DNA from: Portunus trituberculatus
Taxonomy: Eukaryota; Arthropoda; Malacostraca; Decapoda; Portunidae
Assembly: GCF_017591435.1 (NCBI RefSeq)
Contig: NC_059301.1
Coordinates: 6,865,060 to 6,929,059, forward strand
DNA: 64,000 bases
Direction of reading: 5' to 3'
Below, piece by piece: positions 54,046 through 64,000 of this stretch; within the stretch, counting starts at the first letter, position 1; the number at the start of each line of letters is the position of its first letter. The notes under the pieces are model-generated. The model ran no database searches. It was given only the letters and a program-made list of their open reading frames with translations, and had not been told where the DNA came from. The translations under genes and the position numbers were made by a program.

Positions 54046-54149
54046 CCAGACCAGGGAAATCTGATGGCAGCCATACAAAATGCTGATGCAGCAGATGTCT
54101 TGCCTGGCACAGGAAGTGGACGGCCTGAAGACACAGATGCAACATCTTC

Positions 54150-54821
54150 ATGATGAACGGTAAGACTTTCCACACCCTAACATGGAATGTCAATGGTCTA
54201 CATGCCCGCTTCACTGACCTACACTCTCATGTTCTTCTCCATAAGCCTGACATTATTGCCTTACAGGAGGTAGGGCCACGGGTGCCTGAGCTGCAGGGTT
54301 ATGCCTCCCACACCCTCAGTTGTGGTGACGGCAGTAGTCGGGGGATGGCCACTTACATTAAACGTGGGATTCCAGTTAACTTCATGGAAATGGGGGTCAC
54401 TGAGGGTATTGAATTTATTACTGTTTGCTTGCACACTGTGGGTGAAATTATTTACTTTGTAAACATGTACATTCATGCTGGTGCCTTAAATATTGCAAAC
54501 TTTCCTGAATATGTTCTTGAAAAGCAGAGTATTATCATGGGTGACCTTAATGCCAGGCATAAGGAATTAGGAAGCCACCTCACCACCAATGCCAATGGTG
54601 TGCGCTGGAAGGCTTTCCTTGACACCACAGATACAGCTGTACTTACTGGAGACCACACACCCACACATGTTCAAGGAGGCAGACTTGATTATGTAGCCCT
54701 CATCAATATGCCAACATATACTGCCGAAACTTATCTTGTCAGGTCATTGCTGAGCGACCACTTTGCCCTGGAGACGACCCTCCTGTGCAGTCCGCCCCGG
54801 CAGTGCCAAGGAAGCGCTTGA
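54150..54821 (+). pseudogene. Apurinic-like endonuclease domain of I/Nimb-like element
   Basis: Open for 223 codons. Motifs: TLTWNVNGL, PDIIALQEVG (catalytic Glu), IIMGDLNARHKELG (Asp/Asn pair), GGRLDYVALI and LLSDHFALETTLL (terminal Asp-His). All expected exonuclease-endonuclease-phosphatase residues are visible, so this domain alone looks intact. Confidence 0.88.
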
Positions 54822-55239
54822 CGGTGCCACCATCCAGGATGGCGGACCTCGTCGTTCATGTGGTGGCGTGGTACGCTGCCATGAAGGGCTCCTTTGCTGA
54901 TGCAGAGGCACTGTACGTCAGACTCCTGCACACCATCGAGGGCTTCATCGCGACTCCAAGGGTTCCGGCAAGGGCCCATGCTCCACGCCGCTGGACTTAC
55001 GCTACTGACCCTGTGATTCTGAACTGCCAACAGACGCTCGCTGCCTACCAGAGACATTGGCAGCTCAACCCAGCAGACACAGAGTCACGGGATGCCATGG
55101 TTACCGTGGCTCGACACCTCACGGATCTGCGGCAGCAGGAAAGGAAGAAGTACTGGGTCTCCTTCCTGGACAAGGTGCACAGGACCGGTCCCTCCGGGAG
55201 GTGTGGCACCATGTCAACAGCGTCCGGGGCAAGTCCAGA

Positions 55240-56290
55240 TGACAGGTGTGTGACCCTGATCCTGCAGGCAGGGCACGAGAACTCGTCTTGCAGTGGAAGG
55301 AAGCCTCATCCTTCTCTGGCCTTCCTGTGGAACACCAGGAGGCGCTTGATCAGCAAAGACCACGAAGGATGGAGTTGCTTTGCCACAGTGTTCCTCTGCT
55401 GGATGACACCTGTGTGCCTATCACGCATGACAAACTCCTCTCGGCAGTCAAGTTGGGCAAGTCAACAGCTCCTGGCAAGGATGGCATCACCTATGATATC
55501 CTTAATGCTCTCCTGGAGGTAAAGGTAGACAACCCTATCTTGGATTTATTTAACATGTCTTTCACTGCAGGCAAGCTTCCTCACTCTTGGAAAACAGCCA
55601 TTGTCATCCCAATCCCAAAGGTGATGGCACCTTTCGCCCTATTTCTCTCACCAGCTGTCTGTGCAAGATGATGGAACAGGCTTATATACAAGGTGGGCCA
55701 TGTACTCTCTGGCAATGTACATGGCTTCCTAAAAGGTCACTCCACAAGTCATTGTTTTGTTGAGTGTCTTATAAATAAGGATGCTACCTGCAGAGCTTTC
55801 GTTGATCTCAAGGGTGCCTTTGACAGGGCCAACAAAGATGTTATTATGGAGGAACTCATTCTCAAAGGTGTCAAAGGTAGATTATTAGGATGGATCAGGG
55901 ACTATTTGTACAATAGAACAGCACAGGTTTGGATTCAAGGTGCAGTCTCCTCTGAGGAAGTCTTTGAGCTTGGAACACCACAGGGTGGAGTCCTTAGTCC
56001 AATGCTTTTTAATGTTTTAATGGACAAAATTGCGTGCTGTTCCTTTCCGCAGGGCACCCAGGTCCTCATCTATGCTGATGACATACTCCTCCAATGCCCC
56101 ACACCCAGGATTCTCCAGGTTGCTTTGTCACAACTAGCAGCTTTGTGTGTCCAAATGGGACTAGTGATTAATGAATGTAAAACAAAATTTCAAGCTAAAG
56201 GGAAGGTCTCTCGGCTGCCCACTGTAAACAATGTTCCCATTCCTAGAGTACATTATACACAAGTACCTGGGTGTTCAGATGAGCTTTAGG
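55240..56290 (+). pseudogene. Reverse transcriptase of I/Nimb-like element
   Basis: The frame 55246-55671 has SAVKLGKSTAPGKDGITYDI and SWKTAIVIPIPK. After a gap in the frame, 55693-56289 has AFVDLKGAFDRANKDVIMEE, LGTPQGGVLSPMLFNVLMDK and YADDILLQC. The catalytic YADD is kept; the palm is split by at least one frameshift near 55640-55690. Confidence 0.87.
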
Positions 56291-56503
56291 AAGTCTCTTC
56301 AAGCCGTCCACTATGTTCGAGACCTCTGTCTGCCACGGCTAGCACCACTTGGCTGCTAGCCAACAGGGGCCTGGGGCTGGCATTCCAGTCCTAAGAATGT
56401 TCTATATATCTGTCATACGGTCCCTTATTGATTATGCCGCCCTGTTTTAATACAGTTTAGTGCCACCCAACTCCGTCCCCTGGAGCTTGTACAGAATGAA
56501 GCC

Positions 56504-57581
56504 ATGCGGATAATCTTGGGATGCCCCAGGACTGCACGGATTGAAGTCCTCAGAGCTGAACTGCACCTGCCGAGTATTATGTGTAGGGTACAGGAAATTA
56601 CTTGTCGCACAATTAGTCGGATGCTATGCACGGGCTCTGACTCTCTAAAGGGATCACTGATCCCCCTGTATCATGATCCTCGCACTCCTACAACACCACA
56701 CCTCAGGAAGATCATGGGGGTACTGACAAGTGTAGATGTAGCCGAGGCCTGTATTAACGTTGTTATGTCACCGCTGCAACCCGCCTGGAACCCTCACCGT
56801 GTCAGTGTTGATATTCAATCTCTGCATCAGCCCAAGAGGGACTGGCTCCCTTATGTGCTGCAAGACATGTTCATGACTAAATTGTCCAAGTACCCACAGG
56901 TTCAGACCATTCATGTTTATTGTGATGGGTCAGTCAATGGCAGCAGGTCTGGATGTGGGCTGTTCATCCATGACTACATCTCTGCCAACCTCTACACTGA
57001 CACTGAGGTTTCCAGGCGGCCCCCTGCACACATGTCTTCCACTAGAGCAGAACTGTATGCTGTACTGGAGGCGCTCCACATTGTGGTGCCTCTCCATAAG
57101 AATGTATATTTCTTTATTGACAGTCAGGCTGCATTGTATGCCCTTCAATCTAGTTAATAAGTGTCTTGATCTCATCCACGCCCTAGAAGGTACTGGTGCC
57201 ACGGTCCATTTCATCTGGATACCCTCTCATGTGGGTATCCCGCTAAATGAAAAAGCGGACCACCTTGCTCAGTGTGCCCTACAAGATGACACAGTGGACC
57301 CTGGCACTCTGGGTTATGTTAAGAGCAGCATTAAGGACTTTGTACATAGTAGCATTAGTGATCAGTTGGAGCTTTGTTGCCATAGGGGCACTAGCACTAG
57401 TCTTCACTGTGCATGTATCTCCCAGAGCTGTGATTACACCTATGGGAGACACACTGCATCACGTGACAGGGTGGCAATGAGGTTCAGATTAGGCTACAAA
57501 TACTTTTGGGAAGTCAGTGCTTCTCCTGGTGTGTGCTGTGTGCTGCACCAAGGGGACACACTCTGCCTCACTAAATCATGA
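56504..57581 (+). pseudogene. RNase H domain of I/Nimb-like element
   Basis: The frame 56504-57157 has HVYCDGSVNGSRSGCGLF (first Asp), STRAELYAVLEAL (Glu) and FFIDSQAALYAL (Asp). A frameshift near 57150 passes to FIWIPSHVGIPLNEKADHLA (His and last Asp) in frame 56913-57581. Confidence 0.87.
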
Positions 57582-57913
57582 ATGTCCTCTCATTGCTAAA
57601 TTTAGGCTACAAGGTCAACATGATTTGTACAGCCTCATTGACCATCTCCTAGACTCAACCATTCTCAGGGATATACTCAGGGAATATCCTCATTTTGCTC
57701 CCAGACTGTAGTATGTGTATGCAATAAGGTGTTCAATATCTGTATTTATTTATTGAAATACTTGTATTCTTGTTATGTATTCTGTTTAGTGTTATATTTT
57801 TGATACTTTAACCTTAAGTCTTTGCCCAGGGGGTGGATGGCAAGGTCCATCCTCCTCCTTTGTTGTAATTATTTATTAATTCAACAACAAATGTATCAAT
57901 CAATCAATCTCTT

Positions 57914-59430
57914 CTTCAATATAACCTTGATCCGGAGTCATCATGAGCCACCTGTAGCATCAAGATCAAGATCTAGACGGGTGGCTCGTCTCGCTATCAG
58001 GATTTTTCCTTGTTTACGCACCAAGTCTGTCCTAGAAAATTGGTTTCTGTGGTGATGGTGTTTGTATTATTGAGGAAGTTGCCATCCATGCTAATAAGAG
58101 TTGAAAGGAGAAGCAGCTAGAGGTGCAGGTACAGTGTATGTGAAGACAGTGGAGTGGTCCAGCAGAGAGGGAGGAGGAAGGGAGGATCACCTGAGTCACA
58201 AGGGCCGCGAGCCTTAAGGAAGGGAATATCCGAATATCGTATTCTTGAACTCGTAGGTATACAGATTTGATATTCTTGTTTAATCTGCAGGTTAAATATA
58301 ACCCACCCATGGTCCTAAAGGACCCCCGCATAAATAATGAAAGATGACGAGGTCAGTCAGTCTTGTTTCTCTTCCCCTCCCACGGCCTCTCTTTCCACTG
58401 AATGTAAGATACGGTCATATCATATTGACTTTACAGTTGAGAGAGAAAATTTATCAAATTCTCCCCTTTACCTATCACAAAAAAAAATGACTTCAAAGTT
58501 GAGAGAGAAAAATAGATGTAAGAAAGCAAAAAATTGATATAAACAATATAAAAGCAAGATTTTTTTTGCTTCTTGGCCCTTTTAATGTTTAGATAGTTAT
58601 CATATAATTTATGAAGGGAAAACTTAAAGAAAGAATGGAAAAAAAACAGAATGGTGCAAAATAAAGATATATTGGATAATCATAGCAATAGCACCCAACA
58701 AAGCAGTAAAATACTGACATTTAGTGATGAAGTAGAGTATGTCCAACAAGTTTTTTTTTTGTGGTTTTATTTGGTTTTCTTAGTTTTCCTCTAGTAATGA
58801 AAAAGAAAGTAGCAATTTCCCATTGCTTAACACAGGAGAGGGCCTTGACAGCCTTTGCCCTACATAGACTCTCAAAGTTGACTTTGACATAATACAACAT
58901 GATGTTGGGGGTGCTTGGTGGGGTGTGGGGGGTGTAGCCCCAGACAGTTTAGTTTAGGAGGGGTCTAGAGCAGTCGTTTCCCCTGGGGTGAAATTTGAAG
59001 CTACCAGAGGAGAAATAATTACACTACATATTAACTAAGAAAATCTCAGATGGATTTTCTCATGTCTGAGAGAGAGAGAGAGAAAATGCCTGTTGTAGAT
59101 TGGCGGCGCCGTATCTACCAGTCGGTTCACGTTCAAACATGGCCTCTCTCATACACATGAAGGGGGAAATCTGAATGGCTGAACTGGGTGCAGTGGTGTT
59201 TGGGAACCACTGGTCTAAAGGGATTCAGCCCCCCTGGTAGAAGATGTTTAGATTAGGTTAGGATAAAGATCCTAGGGGCAGTCTAGGGGTGCAGCCCCAA
59301 GCTGGTTTAGGCTAAAGGGATCTGTAGACTTTTTTTGGCCAATTTTGCAAAATTTTTCTCCCTGCCCCCTCCCAAAACCTCGATTCCCCATATGCCCCCA
59401 AGCTTGCTGAGTGGGAAGGGGGTATTTGAA
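57914..59430. other. Repeat-derived spacer between retrotransposons
   Basis: Contains a 24-base exact reverse match (57950-57973) to the Tigger remnant at 38776-38799, the short repeat at 58770-58855, and G-rich sequence at 58905-58990. GGGAACCACTGGTCTAAAG near 59199 resembles hAT MITE ends. No gene seen. Confidence 0.45.
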
Positions 59431-61090
59431 AATACTGATCGCCTGTATGGCTTCCGTCAAGGTTGCTCTACTGGTGATCTTCTGGCGTTCCTTACTGACT
59501 CTTGGTCATCCTCTTTTAGAGATTTCGGTGAAACATTTGCTGTCGCGTTAGACATATCAAAAGCTTTTGATAGAGTCTGGCACAAAGCTTTCATTTAAAA
59601 ACTGCCCTCCTACGGTTTCTATCCTTCTCTCCGCAACTTTGTCTTAAATTTCTTTTCCAACCATTCTATTGCTGTCGTGATAGACAGCCACTGTTCTTCT
59701 CCTAAATCTATTAACAGTGGTTTTCCTCAGAGTTCTTTCCTATCACCCACTCTTTCTATTATTCATTGATGAATCTTAACCAAACTTCTTGCACTATCCA
59801 CTCCTACGCTGATGATACCACCCTATATCTTTCCACCTCCTTTCAGAGATGACCAACCCTTCAGGAAGTCAACAGTTTATGCATGGATGCCACAGAATGC
59901 CTGACTTCTGATCTAAGATTTCTGATTGGGGCAGAGAAAACTTAGTAGTTTTCAATGCCTCAAAAACTCAATTTCTCCATCTATTAACTCGACACAACCT
60001 TCCAGACAACTATCCTCTCTTCTTCAATGACACAATTGTCTCGCTCTTCCACACTGAATATCCTCGGTCTGTTCTTTACTCATAATCTTAACTGGAAACT
60101 TCATATCTTATCTCTTGCTAAAATGGCTTCTACGAAGTTAGGCGTTCTGCAGTGTCTTCGCCAATTTTTCTCGCCCCTCCAACTGTTGACTCTGTACAAG
60201 GGCCTTATACATCCTTGTATGGAGTACTCTTCGCATGTTTGGGGGGTTCCACCCATACAGCCTTATTAGATAGGGTGGAATCAAAAGCTTTTTGTCTCAT
60301 CAGCTCCCCTCGTCTGACTGACTGTCAGCCTCTTTCTCACCGCTGAAATGTTGCATCCCTTTCTATTTTTTATTGTTATTTTCATGCTAACTGCTCTATT
60401 AGGGAGGGCATAGTGTATAACGTGGTGAGCATGGGATTGGGCAGACGTCCATGCGTAGGTTCAAATCACACCACATACCACTTTAAAACTAGCTATGCCA
60501 TTTGTCGAGTGGTTTAAAGTTACCTACATGTCACCATGATACCCAGGTTCTAAGTGGTTACACGAAAGATGAGCTTGGGTGGTGATATGGGCTCTAATAT
60601 GGATATCACTTTAAATAAAATTGCCTGCGCTACTAATGGACGGTAGCTTAACAGCGTTTCCCACATATACTCTTCAAATTTGCTTACAGGCGCTATAGGC
60701 CATAACATTAAAAAAAACTAAATAAATAATAATAAAAATAATTGATCTTGGTAACTGCATGCCTTCCCTCTTCCTGCAGCCTCACTGCACAAGGCTCTCT
60801 TCCTCTTCTCATGCCTATTCTGTCCATCCCTCTTATACAAAAGTTAACCAGTATTCTCAATTATTCATACCTTTCACTGGTACACTCTAGAACTCCCTAC
60901 CTGCTTCTGTATTTCCAACTTCCTACGACTTAACTTCTTTTAAGAGAGAGGTGTCAAGACATTTGTCCCAGGCTTTTGGCTAATTCTTTCTGATCTTTAA
61001 GGGGGGGCTGTGGTTCCAGTGAGCCATTTTTTTCTAATATTTTGTTTCCCTTGGCAGCTCACTCTCTTACATAAAAAAAAAAAAAAAAAA
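59431..61090 (+). mobile_element. Jockey-like retrotransposon, copy 2, interrupted by a SINE
   Basis: Same family as 50059-51965 (FRQGCSTGDLLAFL, VALDISKAFDRVWHKAFI, then many frameshifts and stops). It is 5'-truncated at the GFRQG block. The 3' part is split at about 60396-60743 by a SINE. The 3' end reads CTTGGCAGCTCACTCTCTTA and CATAAAAAAA, with poly-A to 61095. Confidence 0.87.
60398..60743 (+). mobile_element. tRNA-derived SINE, family C, nested in retrotransposon copy 2
   Basis: Begins GGAGGGCATAGTGTATAACG with a decayed A box, B box GGTTCAAATCACACC near 60467, body, then ACTCTTCAAATTTGCTTACA, GGCGCTATAGGCC and an A/AAT-rich tail. Comparison with the uninterrupted copy at 51610-51640 shows that it splits CTCTATT from GATCTTG. 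Confidence 0.8.
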
Positions 61091-61194
61091 AAAATTGCTG
61101 TCATTTATAAAGAATATTACCTTGTTAATGATAAAAAAGTATCTATATGTCTATCATTCCATTTCTCCTATCTATTTATCTATCCATCAATCTA

Positions 61195-61203
61195 AGAGAG
61201 AGA

Positions 61204-61296
<93 letters not shown>

Positions 61297-61506
61297 AGCA
61301 GATCTCAATACTCAGGTCACAAGCCCACCTCAATGTGACTGTCTTTGAAAAAATATATTATATTTTTTGTATTATTTTATTTAATTTTCCTAATATAGAT
61401 AAAAACATCAACCACAGATCATAACTTGACAAACTGGCAGCAAAATAATTTAATGCAATTGAGGGAGAACAGAAACATGGTGTAAGTTAAGTGGGGCTTA
61501 ATATTT

Positions 61507-61564
<58 letters not shown>
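61195..61564 (+). repeat. (GA)n and (CT)n microsatellites
   Basis: GA repeats at 61195-61291 and CT repeats at 61507-61564, about 215 bases apart and complementary in sense. The DNA from 61565 to 61860 shows nothing recognised. Confidence 0.95.
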
Positions 61565-61569
<5 letters not shown>

Positions 61570-61861
61570 AAGGCAGGAACTATGGGCCAAACATTCTAGA
61601 GGTTAGTCTTTTAGTAACTCACAGAGTGTTCCCAGTCAAGTTGGACCTTCTGTCTGTTCTTGTCCCTCTGATATTGTTGGGCCGCTAATCGCTTCCTAAG
61701 GAGTTATTGGCAGCCCGGCTGTGAATGGCCCTCTGAGAGGCCAAAAGAACTCAGGGTAAATTCTGCAACTTGTAATGATTGTAAATCTGTAAATAGGTTT
61801 GTTTATAACTTACTTATCACTATAGTTGTATTGAAAGTTAATAGTCTCAAGTAAATTACGT

Positions 61862-62100
61862 TTTTTTTTTTTCATGTAAGCGGGAGAACTGCCAAGGGCA
61901 AAAAATATGTATATATTAAAAAAAAAAAAAGGCCCACTTGAGTTGCAGTCTCCATAAAAGATGTGAAAGAATTAGTCAAAGGCCTGGGACAAATGTCTTG
62001 ACACTTCTTTCTTAAAAAGAAGTTAAGTCATAGGAAGTTGGAAATACAGAAGCAGGTAGGGAGTTCCAGAATTTACCAGTGAAAGGTATGGATGATTCAT
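61862..62100 (-). mobile_element. Jockey-like retrotransposon 3' end, minus strand
   Basis: The reverse complement reads CCTTTCACTGGTAAATTCTG, CCCTACCTGCTTCTGTATTT, then CAAGTGGGCC, poly-T and TTGCCCTTGGCAGTTCTCCC, ending in poly-A (poly-T on plus at 61861). It matches the last 230 bases of the copies at 50059 and 59431, in inverted orientation. Confidence 0.85.
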
Positions 62101-62890
62101 TGCGGGCCCAACAACAACAACAGGTGGCTTCCATGTCACGGTTCCTGGGACTGGTAAGGCAGTGCATAGTGCCCTTGGTACTTTTTGCACTGTTTATGGG
62201 GATGGGATTTGCAACAGCCATCTGGCTGCCATGCCTGGTGGCCACCCCACTATTCAGGGTATGCAGGTTGGTGTCTGCCATACAGCTCCCATGACTGGCA
62301 GCCAGACTCCTATCTGGGATATTGATGGTGGCATCTGCCATATGGGTCCCATGTCTGGCGGCCAGCCTCTTATCCCCTCCCTTGGTTTTATGCGCGGTAC
62401 AGGTAAGAAAATGTCCGGTGCTCCTGGTATCTTTGGCAGTGTTTATGGTGGTGGGCTTGGCGACAGCCATCTGGCTGTCGTGCCTGGTGGCCGCCCCACT
62501 ACTCTTGATACGGAGGTCGGTGTCTGCCATACAGCTCCCATGCCTGGCAGCCAGACTCCTCTCCAGGATGTTGAGGTTGGCATCTGCCATACAGCTCCCA
62601 TGCTTGGTGGCCAGCTTATCATTGCTTCATGTGGATTAGGCGTAGGTGAGAGACTATTCCACTTTCTTCGGTGGTGGAGTTTGGCCACAGCCATGCTGCT
62701 AAAATGTCTGGTGGCCTTCTCCCTACCCAGAGTATGAGTGTTGGTGTCAGCCACAAGGCTCCCAATGCGGGTGACTAGACTCATGTTTCTTGTGTAGTGG
62801 TTAGTGTGTGCCCCTCGGCTCCCATGTCTGGCACCCATCCTCTTCCTCACAGTGGTTTGGGCCATGTGGACCCTGGTGAATCTATGTTGG
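62101..62890 (+). pseudogene. Coding-like tandem repeat (decayed repetitive protein gene?)
   Basis: Two to three copies of a roughly 250-300 base unit contain 60-base subunits. In one plus frame (62105-62665) they read GGFHVTVPGTGK, LGDSHLAVVPGGRPTTLDTE, VGVCHTAPMPGSQTPLQDVE and VGICHTAPMLGGQ. A third copy needs a frameshift near 62670 and has an in-frame stop, then SAPMSGTHPLPHSGLGHVDP and a stop at 62896. A donor-like GTAG|GTGAGA occurs near 62646. The family is not recognised. Several frames are open because the units lack stops, so coding status is uncertain. Confidence 0.4.
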
Positions 62891-62894
62891 GCAG

Positions 62895-63110
62895 TTGAAG
62901 TATACAAAAATAGCTGCCTACAGGAGACCGGCTGCTCCATTAATCACAGAAGAGCTCATTGATGACAGTGTACTAGACATTGTGAACATTATTCATAGAA
63001 GAAATGAAGTTTTAAGTAGGCAAGAGGAGGGGAGAAAGCAGAGGTGGCAGAGGTTTGTTTACAACATTGTTACCCCTGTGAGGAGTAAGTGTGGATGGAG
63101 GAGGTAGACA
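62895..63110 (+). other. Possible short coding piece
   Basis: Codons after an acceptor-like CTGCCTACAG near 62921 read RPAAPLITEELIDDSVLDIV, then NIIHRRNEVLSRQEEGRKQ, ending at 63105-63107. It looks protein-like but is unrecognised. It could be the next exon of the degenerate repeat gene or a transposon relic. Confidence 0.25.
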
Positions 63111-63216
63111 GATATTTTGCTTCATGCCTTTTCAGTTTTGTTCACCATAAACTCCTGCTTAATTGTCGAACTTTCTTGTCACACTCTTAATGTTACACTT
63201 GCTACATTTTTTATTA

Positions 63217-63784
63217 CACTTAATCCTTGGCTATCGCGCCCAACTGGGGCTGAAATAGCCGCGCCAGAGCCGAAAACGCGATAGCCGAATTGAACAACTA
63301 ATGGTGAAAATTGTTATTGGTGCCGCAACCACAAATTTTACTCCTAATATCCCTCATTTTTACATTTTTTTTAATTACTGTATAATCCATTGGTACCAAT
63401 TAAAAGGTTATAACAAAAAAAATTACATCAGCTCATTGTATTTACATTCATAAACAACATTTCACAGCTATGGTTCTGTTTTGTCTCATTGGTTTACGTT
63501 CGGCGATGGTAGGAGGACGGCGTGGAGGGTTGGTGGCCATTGTGAGCACAGAAAATGGTAGAATCTGGCTATCACTGTCTAGTGGGGAGGACACGCACTC
63601 AGAGACTGTGTTTCATCTTGGCGGGAAGGCGGTTTTGGTCAATGAGTGTTCAGACGTCATGGCTGGGCGTGCAATAGCAGGCATCTGAGGTCGCGATAAT
63701 GAAATTTTAGCAGCTTTTCATGGGGTGCGTGATAGCAATAAAACGCGATAGCTGAAGTCGCGCGACGATAGCCGAGGTTGACTG
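63217..63784 (-). mobile_element. Second copy of the Tigger-type MITE, inverted, 568 bases
   Basis: Ends match those at 28309-29050: CAGTCAACCTCGGCTATCG at 63784 and CACTTAATCCTTGGCTATCG at 63217, both flanked by TA. Shared interior words include GAACAACTAATGGTGAAAAT and GACGTCATGGCTGGG. It lacks the CGATAC-type repeat of the first copy and has a different middle, so the two are different deletion derivatives. Confidence 0.87.
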
Positions 63785-64000
63785 TAATTTACTTTTGGTT
63801 AACTTAAGTTTCTTCATAGTCCTTTTGTCTGCAGGGCATTTAACAAAGTAAATGTCCAAGGGGGGTTTGTCTCATCCTTCTTTTTAGAATGTTTAGGAAG
63901 TGAGTTAGACATGTGTCATTACATACCACTTGCTTAGGACAAATGGTGAGTCAAAAGAAATTTTAACTATTTAACTGCACAAAAGGCACAAAATGGTAGC
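63785..64000. other. Right edge of window, nothing recognised
   Basis: No coding block or repeat family was identified. Confidence 0.4.

Larger units (their letters stand above)
52160..57913 (+). mobile_element. I/Nimb-like non-LTR retrotransposon, near full length, decayed
   Basis: Layout: Gag-like ORF1 (about 52249-54045), AP endonuclease (54150-54821), RT (about 55240-56290) and RNase H (about 56900-57300), 3' end with a short ATCA-type repeat (57892-57910). An RNase H after the RT is typical of the I supergroup. The ORFs are broken by several frameshifts. It is the longest mobile element in the window. The exact clade (I, Nimb or related) would need a tree. Confidence 0.88.

Noticed and set aside
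62012..62590. 192-codon minus-strand frame (repeated AARHGSxMAD words)
   Set aside because: Its C-terminal part is a retrotransposon 3' end and the rest is antisense of the tandem repeat; the plus-strand reading keeps the unit better.

Overview
The window is animal nuclear DNA, most likely from a decapod crustacean (crab, shrimp or crayfish). The evidence is intron-split genes of metazoan type, very long AC/GT, GA/CT and AT microsatellites, tRNA-derived SINEs ending in (AC)n, and many decayed non-LTR retrotransposons plus Tigger and Tc1/mariner DNA elements. Nothing bacterial, plasmid-like or CRISPR-like was seen. Species assignment is inference.

Region 1 (1-32400, plus strand) is the 3' part of one large gene for an FGD5/FGD6-type Rho-family guanine nucleotide exchange factor. 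Ten exons can be placed with consensus or near-consensus splice sites and matching phases, giving 2372 residues inside the window; the 5' end lies outside it. The order is glutamine tract, proline-rich SH3-type motifs, nine copies of a repeated module, acidic linker, DH (RhoGEF), PH, FYVE zinc finger, second PH. Introns 2 and 3 (10.1 and 9.0 kb) are crowded with dinucleotide repeats, SINEs and a truncated retrotransposon.

Region 2 (34031-35697, minus strand) holds four short housekeeping genes packed head to tail: an NCBP2AS2-like gene, COX17, BANF1 (barrier-to-autointegration factor, broken by a one-base frameshift) and YIPF3. Gaps between them are 74, 147 and 47 bases. No AATAAA was seen in the gaps, and each start codon has a 3' splice-site-like sequence a short distance upstream. 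This looks like an operon or shared transcription unit in a genome that is otherwise loose.

Region 3 (41792-47254, minus strand) is a complete three-exon MED9 gene (Mediator subunit, 100 residues). A decayed retrotransposon sits in its first intron and another about 0.2 kb upstream of its start codon.

Region 4 (47470-64000) is almost entirely mobile DNA: a CR1/L2-like element, two Jockey-like copies of one family, an I/Nimb-like element with Gag zinc knuckles, endonuclease, RT and RNase H, a SINE nested in a retrotransposon, a coding-like tandem repeat (about 62.1-62.9 kb), and a Tigger-type MITE whose second copy lies in FGD intron 7. The most interesting items are the compact four-gene cluster, the amplified module in the FGD protein, the chain of SINEs alternating with (AC)n, and the MITE with a natural empty site beside it.
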